Shown piece by piece: positions 1 to 10,569 of a stretch of DNA of 64,000 nt. The position numbers and the translations under genes were made by a program. Location of the stretch: positions 220,001-284,000 of the forward strand of contig JBBMOA010000021.1 in assembly GCA_037954235.1 (NCBI GenBank). Direction: 5' to 3'. Every line of letters starts with the position of its first letter. The first letter of the stretch is position 1. The notes under the pieces were generated by a model that saw only the letters and a program-made list of their open reading frames with translations, was not told where the DNA came from and ran no database searches. Source of the stretch: Aulostomus chinensis. Taxonomy: Eukaryota > Chordata > Actinopteri > Syngnathiformes > Aulostomidae.

Positions 1-1240
1 GTCCTTCACGCCTTGGCCCATGCCACTTTTGCCAGAAAAGCTTCACATACACTCGACCTCCAGGCACCACTGGTCGGACCGGATCCTGGTCCTGGTTGGC
101 CTCTCAGGCTTTTTCCAGCAAATATATAGTTCTAGAGAAAGTAGTTAGTTGTTTCGTATATGCTTCCCACTCATCTTGCACTGCTTGAGTGACGGTCCCT
201 TACAAGGACCTCTCAGTTGTGGTGCAGGCACAGGTCTACCAGTAAGCATTTCATGTTGGTTGTGAGATTCGTACCTCTTTGCATTTGCATGTGATAGCTC
301 ATTAGCGCTATTGGCAAAGCGTCAACCCAGTTCAGTTTAGTAGAAGCACACATCTTCTTCAGCTTTCAAGGTTCCATTGATTCTTCCAACCATTCCTTGA
401 CTTTGTTGATGATCGACTGCTCCGAATCTCTGTTTGATCTTTAACATTGCAAAATACCTCTGGCGACTTTTCCACAACTGCTTTCCTAAACGCCTACCCC
501 CCGGCACAGTGATCTGCACTGTGTACTTCAGGGATCAAAATGGTTAGCAGAATTACAGGAATCTTCAGACACTGGTAATCTGAAAAATGCAGAGCACAGA
601 TTGGTTACAGTGAAAAAACCTTGCCTCTGATGGCACATTTGTGAGCAGTGTATGAGGGTCTGGCACTTCCACAGGTAAGTCTTTACTACATCATTCACCA
701 TTCTTAAGTCACGCTTCAATACTGGCAAAATTACAGCTTCAATCAATACTCCAGGGCTAAGATTTTTTGGGCAGCCCTAGTAGCCATAATTGGGCCCTAC
801 CCAGGGGTTTACTGGGCCACCATCTCCTCCCCCCTGGGACCAGCTGCAGCCACTCTGAAAATCCCCACCAATTTGAGGGTGTTGGTGCTGATCAGCAAAT
901 GTCCAGGACAATTCCAGCATGCCCTTGGGCGACCACCACTGTGTCCACCTCTTCTGTTCATCCCTTGAGGCCGGTATGACCCCTGATAATAATAAGGGAG
1001 TGGTGTCTACCACTGAAAATGTAACAGATTGACAATCGGTGAGCCCGACATCTGTGGGCCCTTGGGACCACAACTCCTCAGGGAGGGTAGATGACATCTC
1101 TTTGACTGAGGGGTGGTCCATCTTTTCCCTACTGTGATTTCTAGATACGTGATTGTGTTGACAGGTATCACTGTCAAGGATGTGACCATATTTGGGTCAT
1201 GACTATTAACATTTAGTCTGATGAACATTTGTAGTTTGAA
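1..1240 (-). mobile_element. Degraded endogenous retrovirus pol relic
   Basis: Read on the - strand from about 1240 down to 1, several short frames in sequence resemble pieces of a retroviral pol gene. The first (about 1228-777) resembles the protease/RT junction, with an LW....TDVGL-type stretch. The second (746-528) resembles RT motif A, with an LCSAFF core. The third (519-337) resembles the end of integrase, with QSQGMVGRINGTLKA. The catalytic core of RT, RNase H and most of integrase are absent or unrecognisable, and the frames are broken by stops and shifts, so it cannot encode a working protein. I see no LTR, and the element continues past the window start. It lies upstream of the first visible gcm2 exon, so it is in gcm2 intron 1 or its 5' flank. 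The match is by motif recognition; the retrovirus genus is not assignable. Confidence 0.72.
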
Positions 1241-1635
1241 GCAAACTCCACAATCCAGCTTGGCAATGTGATCAATGTTGTTGTCGACAGATTTATTAGC
1301 ACTGAAAAGAAAATCAGTTTCAGAGAGACAAATCCAAGAAATCTGGACAAGAAATCATGAATAAAAATGAAATATTTATCAGATATTTTCACCGAAACTA
1401 ACAGTAAAGAATTAAAACAGACCAGTGGATTTACCCTTCATGTTCAAGTTGTCCTGCTTCCGTTTGTTCTTGGAATCATTGATCTGTGTTGGCGGTGCGT
1501 AATTAATATTCGTGATTATATTATCCATGAAAATAATGTAAAATAAACATGTTCTTACCTAAGTTGTGTGTGTGTGTGTGCGTGTGTGTGTGTGTGTGTG
1601 CGTGCGTGTGCGTGTGCGTGTGCGTGTGTGTGCAG
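1241..1635 (+). other. Upstream gcm2 intron, no exon seen
   Basis: This stretch between the retroviral relic and the first visible gcm2 exon is mostly unique AT-rich sequence and ends in a GT-rich microsatellite. I looked for the expected start-codon exon of gcm2 (a short exon just before the DNA-binding domain) and found nothing convincing, so that exon probably lies before position 1. Confidence 0.5.
1566..1632 (+). repeat. (GT)n/(GC) microsatellite forming the gcm2 3' splice tract
   Basis: An imperfect GT repeat with GC interruptions runs directly into the TGCAG acceptor of the first visible gcm2 exon. It occupies the place where a polypyrimidine tract is expected. Confidence 0.9.
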
Positions 1636-1699
1636 GACACCAAGCAGTTCGACATGTTCCAGGAGTGGACAGACGGTTATGTTCGTTACATCTACAGCG
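1636..1699 (+). CDS. gcm2: gcm2 exon: start of Gcm domain
   Basis: It encodes DTKQFDMFQEWTDGYVRYIYS plus the first base of the next codon (phase 1). The donor is GTGAGC. The acceptor follows a GT microsatellite instead of a pyrimidine tract. The frame enters at a codon boundary, so the missing upstream exon should end in phase 0. Confidence 0.9.
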
Positions 1700-4600
1700 G
1701 TGAGCAGAAACGTGTTTCACTAACATGGTTAATGATGTCACATGATGGTGCAGTTATATTCTGTCCAGATGATGTCATCCCACATAGAGAATATCTACAG
1801 GTTGAAAGAGTTGGTTTGTTGATGTCATAAGTTTATCGTTCCCTCACTGGTTAAATGAATCATTTGTATGATCACAAGCATCAGTTAGAAACTGATCTGA
1901 TGGATCAGATATTGGTTCAGACTGCTGCTCGCGTCCAGACCTGCACCTGGAATGAGATGGTCATATGCTGTCACTAATGCTGCGTCTACATCCGCCCCGC
2001 CTCCTCCTGCTCAGCAATAGTGTCTTGTCAGTGAAGCTGATCGCACCTACATGCTTTTAACTGAAGTCACCAAATTGATCAAAGAAAATTTATGTAAATC
2101 ACCAAAATAGAACCTTGGATTTAAAAGCAGAGTTTCGACATGATCTGAACGCTAGCTGAAGATCAGAGCGCCGAGCCGTGAGGCTAACCGCAGGTTTGTT
2201 GCAGCTGAAGATAAGAACGCACAGAGGCATCTCTCCGGCTGGGCGATGAGGAACACCAATAACCACAACTGTCAGATTCTGAAGAAGTCATGTTTGGGTG
2301 TGGTGGTGTGTTCTCGGGGCTGCACACTGCCAGACGGGTCCAGACTGCAGCTCCGCCCCGCCATCTGTGACAAGGCCCGGCAGAAGCAGCAGAGTAAGAA
2401 AAAAGCAGAACCAGAATGTGAGGAGGTGTCTGTTTCTAAATGTTTACACGTCTGGACTGCTGTGTTTCAGAGAAGCTGTGTCCGAGCTGCAGCGGCACCC
2501 TGGAACTGCTGCCGTGTCGCGGTCACAGCGGTTACCCTGTCACCAACTTCTGGAGAGTTGACGGGAAAGCCATCTTCTTCCAGGTCACTACTTTTACCCA
2601 CCACTGACTAACCAGACAACCACAAGCCCCCATCACAGGCTAACATGCTACATAGCACCAGGTGATGGTGGAGGGAGATGAGAAGTCAGTCAGTGGCAGC
2701 TCAGCTCTCCTTCCTGCTGCAGGAGCTCTGGATAATGGATTCATCCATCCATGTATCCATACCTCCATCCACCCATCCATCCATACCTCCATCCACCTAT
2801 CCATCCCTTCATCCCTCCATCCCTCCATGTTCTCTCTCTTCTCCTGTTGAGGGTGGTGGGGGTGGAGCCTATCCCAGCAGCCTTCCCCCTGGACAGGTCA
2901 CCAGTCCATGGCAGGGCCAACACATAGAGACAGACAACCATTGGCTCTCCCAGCCACGCCTACGGTCAATTTAGAGTCTGGATTAACCTGGTCCCTCTTG
3001 ATGTCTTTGGACTGTGGAGGAAGCTGGAGTACCAGAGAGAACCCAGCAGGAACAGGGAGAACATGGAGACTCACCCAGAAAGACCCCGTGCTGCAGCCGG
3101 GGCTCCACCCACAACCTTCTTGATGGGGGCCACAGTGAGAACCACTGCTCCACCCACAACCTTCTTGCTGGGGGCCACAGGGAGGACCACTGCTCCACCG
3201 TGCTGGCCTGATAATGGATTCAAATTCCTCAAATTTAAAGATTGGTCCGGAATGAGACCTCCTCCTCATGTTACTGATTGGTCATCAAGTGCTGGCTCCG
3301 CCACTCCTGTATGACCATGCTCATTAACAGGAACTGCTGGCTTGATGCAGTAAATTGGTAACCAGTGTCCAGGGCTGCTGATCCCTGATGGAGGTTATCT
3401 GTCCCTGTCAAAGCCCACAAACTGAAGATACCCTGGATGTGAGGGTTGTGCCTCACCGGACCCAGGCTGTGGTTTAGACCTGATCAGAGATAATATTGTG
3501 TTGGTATCGTTCTTCCAGCTGCAGCTGGTCTTAACTGATAAATGTTCCAGTGGTGGGAGTCAGACTGGGATCAGCTGTCTGCAATGTCCCTACGTTCCTC
3601 TAACTGGTGAATATGGAGAATCAGTAACACTCAGGGGACCTGCTCAGGAAAGACCACGAAAGGGTTCTAGCTCCTCAGAGACCCTCCCCTGACTCACTTC
3701 ACTGCTGGAAAATAATCAGTGGATGGATGACATTGTCTTTGAGATGTGAGAGGTCAGTGGGTGGAGCTTGTATGTTAGCTCCTAGCCTGCCACGGAGCAG
3801 GTCAGGTCTGTAGCATATGTTCCCATGGTGATGTGTTTTGTCACGGAGGTGGTGTGGAAGATTCAAACGCAGAAGCGAGGAAAAGGCAAGACTTGATGTG
3901 GTGGAGGTTTAATGAATCACAAATGAACTGAAAGCCAAACTGAGCAACAAAAGACAAAGACTCAGAGAGCCAAACAGCCCTGGAGGAATGGCGAGGGAAA
4001 ATGGAGGCAAAACAGACAAGGTGATAGTGGCTGAAACAGAACCTAAAATACACTCAACAAGGGGAGAACCAGGGAGGAGCTGACACTAGGAACAGGACTG
4101 TGGCTGACCAGGTCTTTTAACTGACAAGACACAGGTGATTATAAAGCAAATGCAGGAAACTAACAAAGACAGGAAATGAGAAGCAAACAAATACACAGGA
4201 GGGAAGAGCTTTCAAAATAAAACAGGAACTGACCAGAGAGAAATAGAACACAAGGAACACAACTAAAAGTTCCCTTGGCCTGATGGAACCGTGACAGCCA
4301 TCTTTGTTGCACGGAAAATCCCAAGTTGATCTTGCAGTTGTCTGGCAAGAAGTAATATGTAGTACAGGGCTTGGTCTGTCTTTCACACAAGTTTTGTTGT
4401 TTATATGTTCTTTATTTATTGATCGTTGTTTATTTTTGTGGTCCTGCAGGCTAAAGGAGTCCACGATCATCCTAGACCAGAGTCCAAATCTGAGACTGAA
4501 GCCAGAAGAAGTTCAGTAAAGAGACGAGTCAGCTCACCACCATTCACCCCCAAGAGGCGTCTCCTTGAAACTCAGGTCTGCTAGTACAGACAACAGTCAC

Positions 4601-6089
4601 TGGCTGTTGTTGTTGTTGTTTATTGTTGTTCACTATTTATTTGTTGTTGATTCAGGCTTTAGGCCCCGCTTTGTCCTGTGTTGAGCCAGCAGACAGGATC
4701 TCCTTCATGGAGCCAGCCTTCCCACAGCATTACCCAGCATTCCAGAGTCCAGATCCCTACTACAACCACCACAATGCACTGGGAGAGGCTCCACCCACAT
4801 TGCAGAAACCAGCCAATCCCAGGCTCTATATGGGCCGGCCCAGCTACGAGTTCCAGGGATACCTAACGTCACCTTCGTATCCTGTGACCGCTGACCTCTG
4901 TGACCCCAGGTCAACCTCAGACCCCCATCCAAAACCCAACTATGATCATGTAATCAGGTCTTTACCAGATCCAGAAGTAAACCAGTCCTGGCCATGTAAT
5001 TAGATCTTAACCAGATCCAGAGAAAAAACAGATCCTGGTGAACATGGGGTGTTGCATCACATTCACAACTCGATCAAGAAAACTTGGTTCGGGATGACCA
5101 TTGTGACAGATTATTCCGTCAGTTCAGTTGGCTGATAAATGAACTTCTGGTCTAAACCAGATCCTGTTTGTGTGCAGGGTCACTCCGGTCCTTGGCTCCT
5201 CGTCCTTGACAGCACCAGCTCCACTATCATCCTCCTCCACTTCCTCTTTTGAGCCCCAACCAAAGCCAGGTTGGAAGGATCTGCTGAAGAGCTCCGCCCC
5301 CTATGGTGATAACCACCATTACTACAGCACAGAGTATCCCTGCCGTTACCCTGGAAATGCACCTGGGTCACCTGCTGCATTACAGACCATCATCACCACA
5401 ACAACCAAGGTGAGTTCTTCAACAGGATCATCAAACAACTACCAGAACACCTGTCTACCAGTCATTGGGAGACAAGGAGGAGCTGTACTTCCTGTGAAGG
5501 CTTCAGGAAACTCAGCTAGAGCTAGAATGGTGTAACAACAGTAAATGAAGGAAGTGTGGGTGTAGCAGTAACTGAAGGGGTGTGGTTGTAACACCAGTAA
5601 CTGAAGGGGGTGCAGGTGTAGCAACAGTATTTGAAGTAGGTTTGGGTGTATCAAGAGTAACTGAAGGGGGTGTGGGTGAAGCAACAGTAATTGAAGGAGG
5701 TGTGGGAATAGCGATAGTAACTGAAGGAGGTGCATGCATAGAGAGGGGGAGGTATAACTGCCTCTGGTCCTCCTCAGGTCTCCTACCAGCCCTGTCCAAA
5801 GCCCTCTGCTAGCCTGCCCCCCTACCAGGCATGTCCCAAACCTCCAGCTGGACTCCCGTCCTACCAGCCCTGTGCACCGTCCAAGACCTCGGGTGTCTCT
5901 GGTTGCTCGTCCCTGCTGGACGATGCCTCCCCCTACTCCACCGAGGTGAAGGTCACTGAGGAGTCGGGCGGCGTCATTAAGTCTCTTTCCTTTCAGCCTG
6001 AAGCTCTGCAAACCAAAACAGAACGAGCCGAAGGGTATGACTATCGCTACACCTACCCGGCCAACACATACCGCTACGACGACTACTGA
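1636..6089 (+). CDS. gcm2: Gcm2 transcription factor, partial (N-terminal exon missing), seven exons
   Basis: Exons 1636-1699, 2205-2393, 2471-2583, 4450-4575, 4656-4909, 5178-5409 and 5778-6089 all have AG/GT borders and join in one frame to 429 residues plus a stop. The first about 135 residues are a Gcm DNA-binding domain: a WTDGYVRYIY start, the GWAMRNTNNHN motif, the LPDGSRLQLRPAICDKAR block, a CPSC...CRGHSGYPVTNFWR block and a VHDHPRPESKSETEARR end. The Cys/His residues match those that hold two zinc ions in this family. Gcm proteins bind ATGCGGGT-like sites in the nucleus. A later TTTTKVSYQ motif, spanning an exon junction, matches Gcm2 rather than Gcm1. Family knowledge: Gcm2 drives parathyroid development in tetrapods, and pharyngeal-arch/gill and ionocyte development in fish. 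The C-terminal half is Pro/Ser/Tyr-rich, as expected for an activation region. The start-codon exon is outside the window. Introns carry a SINE-like repeat, a MITE-like element and a minisatellite. Confidence 0.93.
2205..2393 (+). CDS. gcm2: gcm2 exon: core of Gcm domain
   Basis: It encodes the most conserved part of the Gcm fold, including GWAMRNTNNHNCQILKKSC and PAICDKARQKQQ. The acceptor is TTGCAG and the donor GTAAGA. The exon completes a codon begun in the preceding exon and ends in phase 1. Confidence 0.93.
2471..2583 (+). CDS. gcm2: gcm2 exon: second zinc-ligand block
   Basis: It encodes KLCPSCSGTLELLPCRGHSG followed by YPVTNFWRVDGKAIFFQ, and ends in phase 0 at a GTCACT donor. The cysteines and histidine match zinc ligands of the family. 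Confidence 0.92.
2743..3217 (-). mobile_element. tRNA-headed SINE-like repeat, copy 1, two head units
   Basis: The element reads on the - strand. Its 3' tail is a (GGAT)n-type microsatellite (2743-2830 on +) and its body runs to 3217. The body contains the diagnostic blocks seen in five other copies here: a GGATAGGCTCCACC block near the tail, AATTGACCGTAGGCGTGG, CAAAGACATCAAGAGG and a TTCTCTCTGGTACTCCAGC block. The 5' head (GTGGAGCAGTGGTCC...AAGAAGGTTGTGGG, about 45 bp) is present twice in tandem. It lies in gcm2 intron 4. The family is a high-copy fish repeat; I do not know its registered name. Confidence 0.8.
3839..4296. mobile_element. MITE-like non-autonomous DNA element
   Basis: A 458-bp block bounded by the inverted 8-mers TGTCACGG and CCGTGACA lies in gcm2 intron 4. 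It has no coding capacity and an A-rich interior on the + strand. The length, inverted ends and lack of ORFs fit a miniature inverted-repeat transposable element, but no clear target-site duplication is visible and the superfamily is not assignable. Confidence 0.5.
4450..4575 (+). CDS. gcm2: gcm2 exon: end of Gcm domain
   Basis: It starts AKGVHDHPRPESKSETEARR, the last conserved block of the DNA-binding domain, followed by a basic stretch (SSVKRRVSS, PKRRLL) that could serve nuclear import. It is 42 codons long, phase 0 at both ends. Confidence 0.92.
4656..4909 (+). CDS. gcm2: gcm2 exon: variable Pro/Tyr-rich region
   Basis: It encodes 84 codons rich in Pro, Tyr and Ser (for example YYNHHNALGEAPP and PRLYMGRPSYEFQGYL). 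The reading frame stays open for about 90 bases past the GTCAAC donor. That donor is weak, so a read-through form ending near 5003 is possible; the phase match with the next exon favours splicing at 4909. Confidence 0.8.
5178..5409 (+). CDS. gcm2: gcm2 exon: Ser-rich region and TTTTK motif
   Basis: It encodes a Ser/Pro-rich stretch, then EYPCRYPGNAPGSPAALQT and IITTTTK, which resemble the corresponding segment of mammalian Gcm2. The donor is GTGAGT and the exon ends in phase 0. Confidence 0.88.
5525..5745 (+). repeat. About 30-bp minisatellite in gcm2 intron 7
   Basis: Roughly seven degenerate copies of a GTAACTGAAGGGGGTGTGGG-containing unit of about 30 bp. They end about 30 bases before the acceptor of the last gcm2 exon, close enough to influence it. 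Confidence 0.75.
5778..6089 (+). CDS. gcm2: gcm2 last exon
   Basis: It begins VSYQPCPKP, continuing the TTTTK-VSYQ junction typical of Gcm2, and ends RYTYPANTYRYDDY then TGA. It has repeated PPYQACPKPP/PSYQPCAP-like segments. Length is 104 codons including the stop. Confidence 0.88.
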   Translation, partial: VSYQPCPKPSASLPPYQACPKPPAGLPSYQPCAPSKTSGVSGCSSLLDDASPYSTEVKVTEESGGVIKSLSFQPEALQTKTERAEGYDYRYTYPANTYRYDDY

Positions 6090-7323
6090 CCTTTGCCGCT
6101 GTTTCCATGATGACGACTGCCACTGGCAAAACAGACCGACCCCTGAAGTGCCCACAGGGGCGTCACTTAGGAATGTGGACCCACATTTTTTCAGCCCCCC
6201 CCCCCCCAAGACAAACACGATGGTTCCAGTTAAACTGAAACCTCCCAAGCCTTCAAACTCAGGTCATTGTTCCATTTCTGTTTCTGGTTTTTTTTAACCA
6301 CCTTCAGATTTGAAGAGACTTCCTTGAGTCATGTGACCTGAGAAAACGATAGCAGCATTAAGCGACATGGCGACTGCTGAGGAGACCACGTTGTTCCAGT
6401 TGGTGTTTCTGACGTGATGAGGTTGGTTGCGGCAGAGCATATGTTTAGTTCTAATAATCAGTAACCTGTTTGACCTCTTCATTACGTCCATTTTACTTCT
6501 GTTTTGATGTTGTTATCTCAGAGCCTCCTATGAACATTTCATGAACTGTCAGCCGTTTCCATTGTTGTGCTCAGAAACGTGCTGATCTTAGTTCCTCCAC
6601 CGTCCCGGAGCGTGTCAGCGGCGTCTCCTTTCTCCACATATTCACCTTCACAAGCACCAGAAACCAGATCCAGCGTTACTCCAGAGGGGACTTCACTCAT
6701 CTTTAGGGTTATCGTTCAAATGTTTGGAGCTCATTTGCCAACAATTGCATTGTTGCAGGAACAATGCCATTCATCTGTACTATGACAAAATGATCCTCTT
6801 TGTTTTTCAAATAGTTTAATCCTGTTTCACTAATTGGCCAATTTTTTTTAATCAAGGCCAAAAAAATCTTAACAGTAAATTTAAAAGCAAAGAGATGAAA
6901 AATTAGCAATGAAGTATTTATAAATATTCAGTTAATATTTATAAAGTTAAGTTTGATGATGCTGCATCAGATTTGCGAGAGTGAATGTGAAGCTAAAGTG
7001 GGACTGAAGTGTTAAAACCTCCAGGACCAGAGAGGTCACCCAAGGGACCACTTGAATCTCCATTTGACTCAGAACTGTTCCTAAAATTCTAGACATCACA
7101 CGCTCAATGTCCCAGAGACATGCTGGAGACGCCTCTGTCATTGTCTTATTTATTGACTGAAGAGATGAAACATGTTTGTGTCTCAACTGACCGTCCAATT
7201 AAAGTAACAATCACAAGACTCATCTCTCATTGACTCACTTTGTCTTGCTGGATGTAGGATCATTCGCATCTTCTCGTGCTATGCTAGGTTAAAAATGCTA
7301 AATATCTGGAACCACGTCAGTCT
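6090..7323 (+). other. Likely gcm2 3' UTR and downstream flank
   Basis: Unique sequence follows the gcm2 stop codon, with a poly-C run near 6197. An ATTAAA at 7198-7203 is a possible polyadenylation signal, but nothing fixes the real 3' end. No other coding or repeat structure was recognised. Confidence 0.35.
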
Positions 7324-7650
7324 CGGCGGCACAGTGGAGCAGTGGTCCTCCCTGTGGCCCCCCAGCAAGAAGGTTGTGGGTGGAGCCCCGGCTGGAGCAC
7401 GGGGTCTTTCTGGGTGAGTCTCCATGTTCTCCCTGTTCCTGCTGGGTTCTCTCTGGTACTCCAGCTTCCTCCACAGTCCAAAGACATCAAGAGGGGACCA
7501 GGTTAATCCAGACTCTAAATTGACCGTAGGCGTGGCTGGGAGAGCCAATGGTTGTCTGTCTCTATGTGTTGGCCCTGCCATGGACTGGTGACCTGTCCAG
7601 GGGGAAGGCTGCTGGGATAGGCTCCACCCCCACCACCCTCAAACTCCCTG
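7324..7650 (+). mobile_element. tRNA-headed SINE-like repeat, copy 2, one head unit
   Basis: A + strand copy. The head starts CGGCGGCACAGTGGAGCAG with a single 45-bp unit, then the shared body through GGATAGGCTCCACCCCCACC. The simple-sequence tail is missing. The B-box position is degraded. Confidence 0.8.
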
Positions 7651-8019
7651 GTATCCACAGCAACAACACTTCAGAATTGATTAGTCTACAATTATTCTCT
7701 TATATGTTTTATATATCTTAAAAACAAAAAGTTTGATTCTTCATATTTATTATGATTTTTTATAAAACTTGCATTCCCAAGGTTTTCACAGCATCACATG
7801 ACACTGTGTCCCGATGACTTCCTGATCACAATGTTTGTTCGACCTCTGAGGTTTAGCCACAGCCTCTGAGGCCCGGGACTCCAGAGGGCCTCAGCAGACC
7901 GTGCAGAGGATCAAAGACCTGCTGTTTGGATGAGTAACGAATGTTGTTTTGACAAGGACGCGTCTGGACAGGAGTTCTGGCGCTGTCCTCTGTCTGAACC
8001 GCCGCTGTTTTCTTTAGCC

Positions 8020-8324
8020 ATGAGTCACCCATGAAGGTCCAGGTGAGTCTCTCGCTACTGATGAAGGGCCAGGTGAAGGTCCAGGTTAATTTCAAACTAC
8101 GGGTTAAAGTCCAGGTGAGACTTGTACAACAGTTAAGGTCAAGTTTAATTTTTAGCTAAAGGTACAGGTGAAACTCTAGCAATAGGTGAGAGTTCAGGTG
8201 AAAGTCAAGATAATCTCTACAGTTGAGGGTCCATATGAGTCTCAAGAAAGAGGGGGAAGTCCGCAATAGATGAAGGTTCAGGTGAATTTCCAGGTACAGG
8301 TGAAGGTCCAGGTGAAAGCCACAT
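8020..8324 (+). repeat. Diverged edge of the 30-bp minisatellite
   Basis: Scattered, diverged AGGTGAAGGTCCAGGT-like motifs at irregular spacing merge into the regular array that follows. This looks like the older, decayed edge of the array. Confidence 0.6.
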
Positions 8325-9530
8325 AGGTCTCTAGATACAGGTGAAAGTCCAGTTAGGTCTCTATATACAGGTGACAGTCCAGGTAGGTCTCTAGGTACAG
8401 GTGACAGTCCTGGTAGGTTTCTAGATACAGGTGACAGTCCAGGTAGGTCTCTAGATACAGGTGAAAGTCCAGGTAGGTCTCGAGATACAGGTGAAAGTCC
8501 AGGTAGGTCTCTAGATACAGGTGAAAGTCCAGGTAGGTCTCGAGATACAGGTGAAAGTCCAGGTAGGTTTCTAGATACAGGTGAAAGTCCAGGTAGGTCT
8601 CTAGATACAGGTGAAAGTCCAGGTAGGTCTCTAGATACAGGTGAAAGTCCAGGTAGGTCTCGAGATACAGGTGAAAGTCCAGGTAGGTCTCGAGATACAG
8701 GTGAAAGTCCAGGTAGGTCTCGAGATACAGGTGAAAGTCCAGGTAGGTCTCGAGATACAGGTGAAAGTCCAGGTATGTCTCTAGATACAGGTGAAAGTCC
8801 AGGTAGGTCTCTAGATACAGGTGAATGTCCAGGTATGTCTCTAGATACAGGTGAAAGTCCAGGTAGGTCTCTAGATACAGGTGATAGTCCAGGTAGGTCT
8901 CAAGATAAAGGTGAAAGTCCAGGTAGGTCTCGAGATACAGGTGAAAGTCCAGGTAGGTCTTTAGATACAGGTGAAAGTCCAGGTATGTCTCTCGATACAG
9001 GTGAAAGTCCAGGTACGTCTCTAGATACAGGTGAAAGTCCAGGTAGGTCTCGAGATACAGGTGAAAGTCCAGGTAGGTCTCTAGATACAGGTGAAAGTCC
9101 AGGTATGTCTCTCGATACAGGTGAAAGTCCAGGTACGTCTCCAGATACAGGTGAAAGTCCAGGTAGGTCTCGAGATACAGGTGAAAGTCCAGGTAGGTCT
9201 CTAGATACAGGTGAAAGTCCAGGTATGTCTCTCGATACAGGTGAAAGTCCAGGTACGTCTCTAGATACAGGTGATAGTCCAGGTAGGTCTCTAGATACAG
9301 GTGAAAGTCCAGGTACGTCTCTAGATACAGGTGAAAGTCCAGGTAGGTCTCTAGATACAGGTGATAGTCCAGGTAGGTCTCAAGATACAGGTGAAAGTCC
9401 AGGTAGGTCTCAAGATACAGGTGAAAGTCCAGGTAGGTCTCTCGATACAGGTGAAAGTCCAGGTAGGTCTCTAGATACAGGTGAAAGTCCAGGTAGGTCT
9501 CTAGATACAGGTGATAGTCCAGGTGAGTCT
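8325..9530 (+). repeat. 30-bp minisatellite, about 40 units, no indels
   Basis: The unit is built from GATACAGGTGAAAGTCC and AGGTAGGTCTCTA. About 40 units run in perfect 30-base register with substitutions only. Because 30 is a multiple of three, the frame stays open (10-residue unit SLDTGESPGR), giving a 265-codon open frame at 8775-9572 that I do not regard as a gene. Every unit contains CAGGTG and a donor-like AGGTAGGT. Confidence 0.95.
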
Positions 9531-10569
9531 CAGCACTGGTGCCGGTCCAGGTGTGTCTCTAACAAAAGGTGAAATAGGTCCAGGTGAGTCTCTGTCTACA
9601 TGTTAAAGTCTGGGTGGTCCAGGTCAGTATTGGACAGAGGAAAAATCCTGATCTCTGATTGGCTGACCTTCAGCAGCCTGGCCCACACAGCTGCAAAAGT
9701 TTGGCAACATCTGTTAGCTGGCCGACCACTTCACCTGCCTCTCATCTGTGAAGCAGGTGAGTGTGATGGCAGATAATCCGCTGAAATTCTATCCTTTCAC
9801 CAACAATCAGCTCATCCTGTCTTCTTATCTTCTTATCTTCTTCTCTGCTGATCTCCATCGCTGCATTTTCACACGCACATCATTTCATCCCTCCGTTGCT
9901 TCTTCTTCTTTAGCTAAATAAATCATCCGTTGTCTGACATGAGATACCTTTCTAAACAAGCTGGCATCTGCGGCTGGTTGCTCTGATGTGGCTGGGCGCT
10001 AATGGATGTTTTCAATGTGATGCTACATGCTTGTGATTTACAACAGAGACGATGCCTGAAAGACGGAGAGGCGGCGGTGGAGAGCAACGTCTGCTGTAGA
10101 TGTGAACTAAATGAACTGGGAGAAAATAATAAAACATCACATCTACAGTCTGATGTGTCATTGAACTAGTTCTTCTCTGGTTTTGAAGGGTGGCGTTTAC
10201 TCTCTGAGCAGAATGTAAACATCTTGTCAACAATGGCTGAATGGTCACCCAGCTGCTTCTGATGCTATGGTCACTCAAGGTCAGACAAACAACACACAAC
10301 ATTATCTGGTCCTAAAAGCAACAGAAGAGAGTCACATGACTCCAGTGCCACGACCGCTATGGAGACTTCTCAAAGACGAGTTGTGACAGAGCTGCACTTC
10401 CTGTCGAACACACATGCACGCCTATACATGAAATATTTTGCCCTCAGTCTTGAAACAGTTTGTACATGACTGTGATGAAAAGTTCATCCTCACACAGCAC
10501 TGAAACCAGATTAAACTAAAGTCAACATGCATTTTTGTTTTGTTTCATTTCAACATTTTTTTTTAGCTA
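9531..10569. other. Intergenic, nothing recognised
   Basis: Mostly unique sequence. I see no exon, RNA gene or transposon. Confidence 0.4.

Noticed and set aside
1280..1500. gcm2 first coding exon
   Set aside because: Searched for an ATG exon encoding the pre-domain segment with a donor in phase 0; none fits.
8325..9530. CRISPR-like array
   Set aside because: Units are contiguous with no unique spacers, and the genome is eukaryotic; this is a minisatellite.
8775..9572. 265-codon frame SLDTGESPGR repeat
   Set aside because: The unit length is a multiple of three, so the frame is trivially open; no homologous domain, promoter or splice support.
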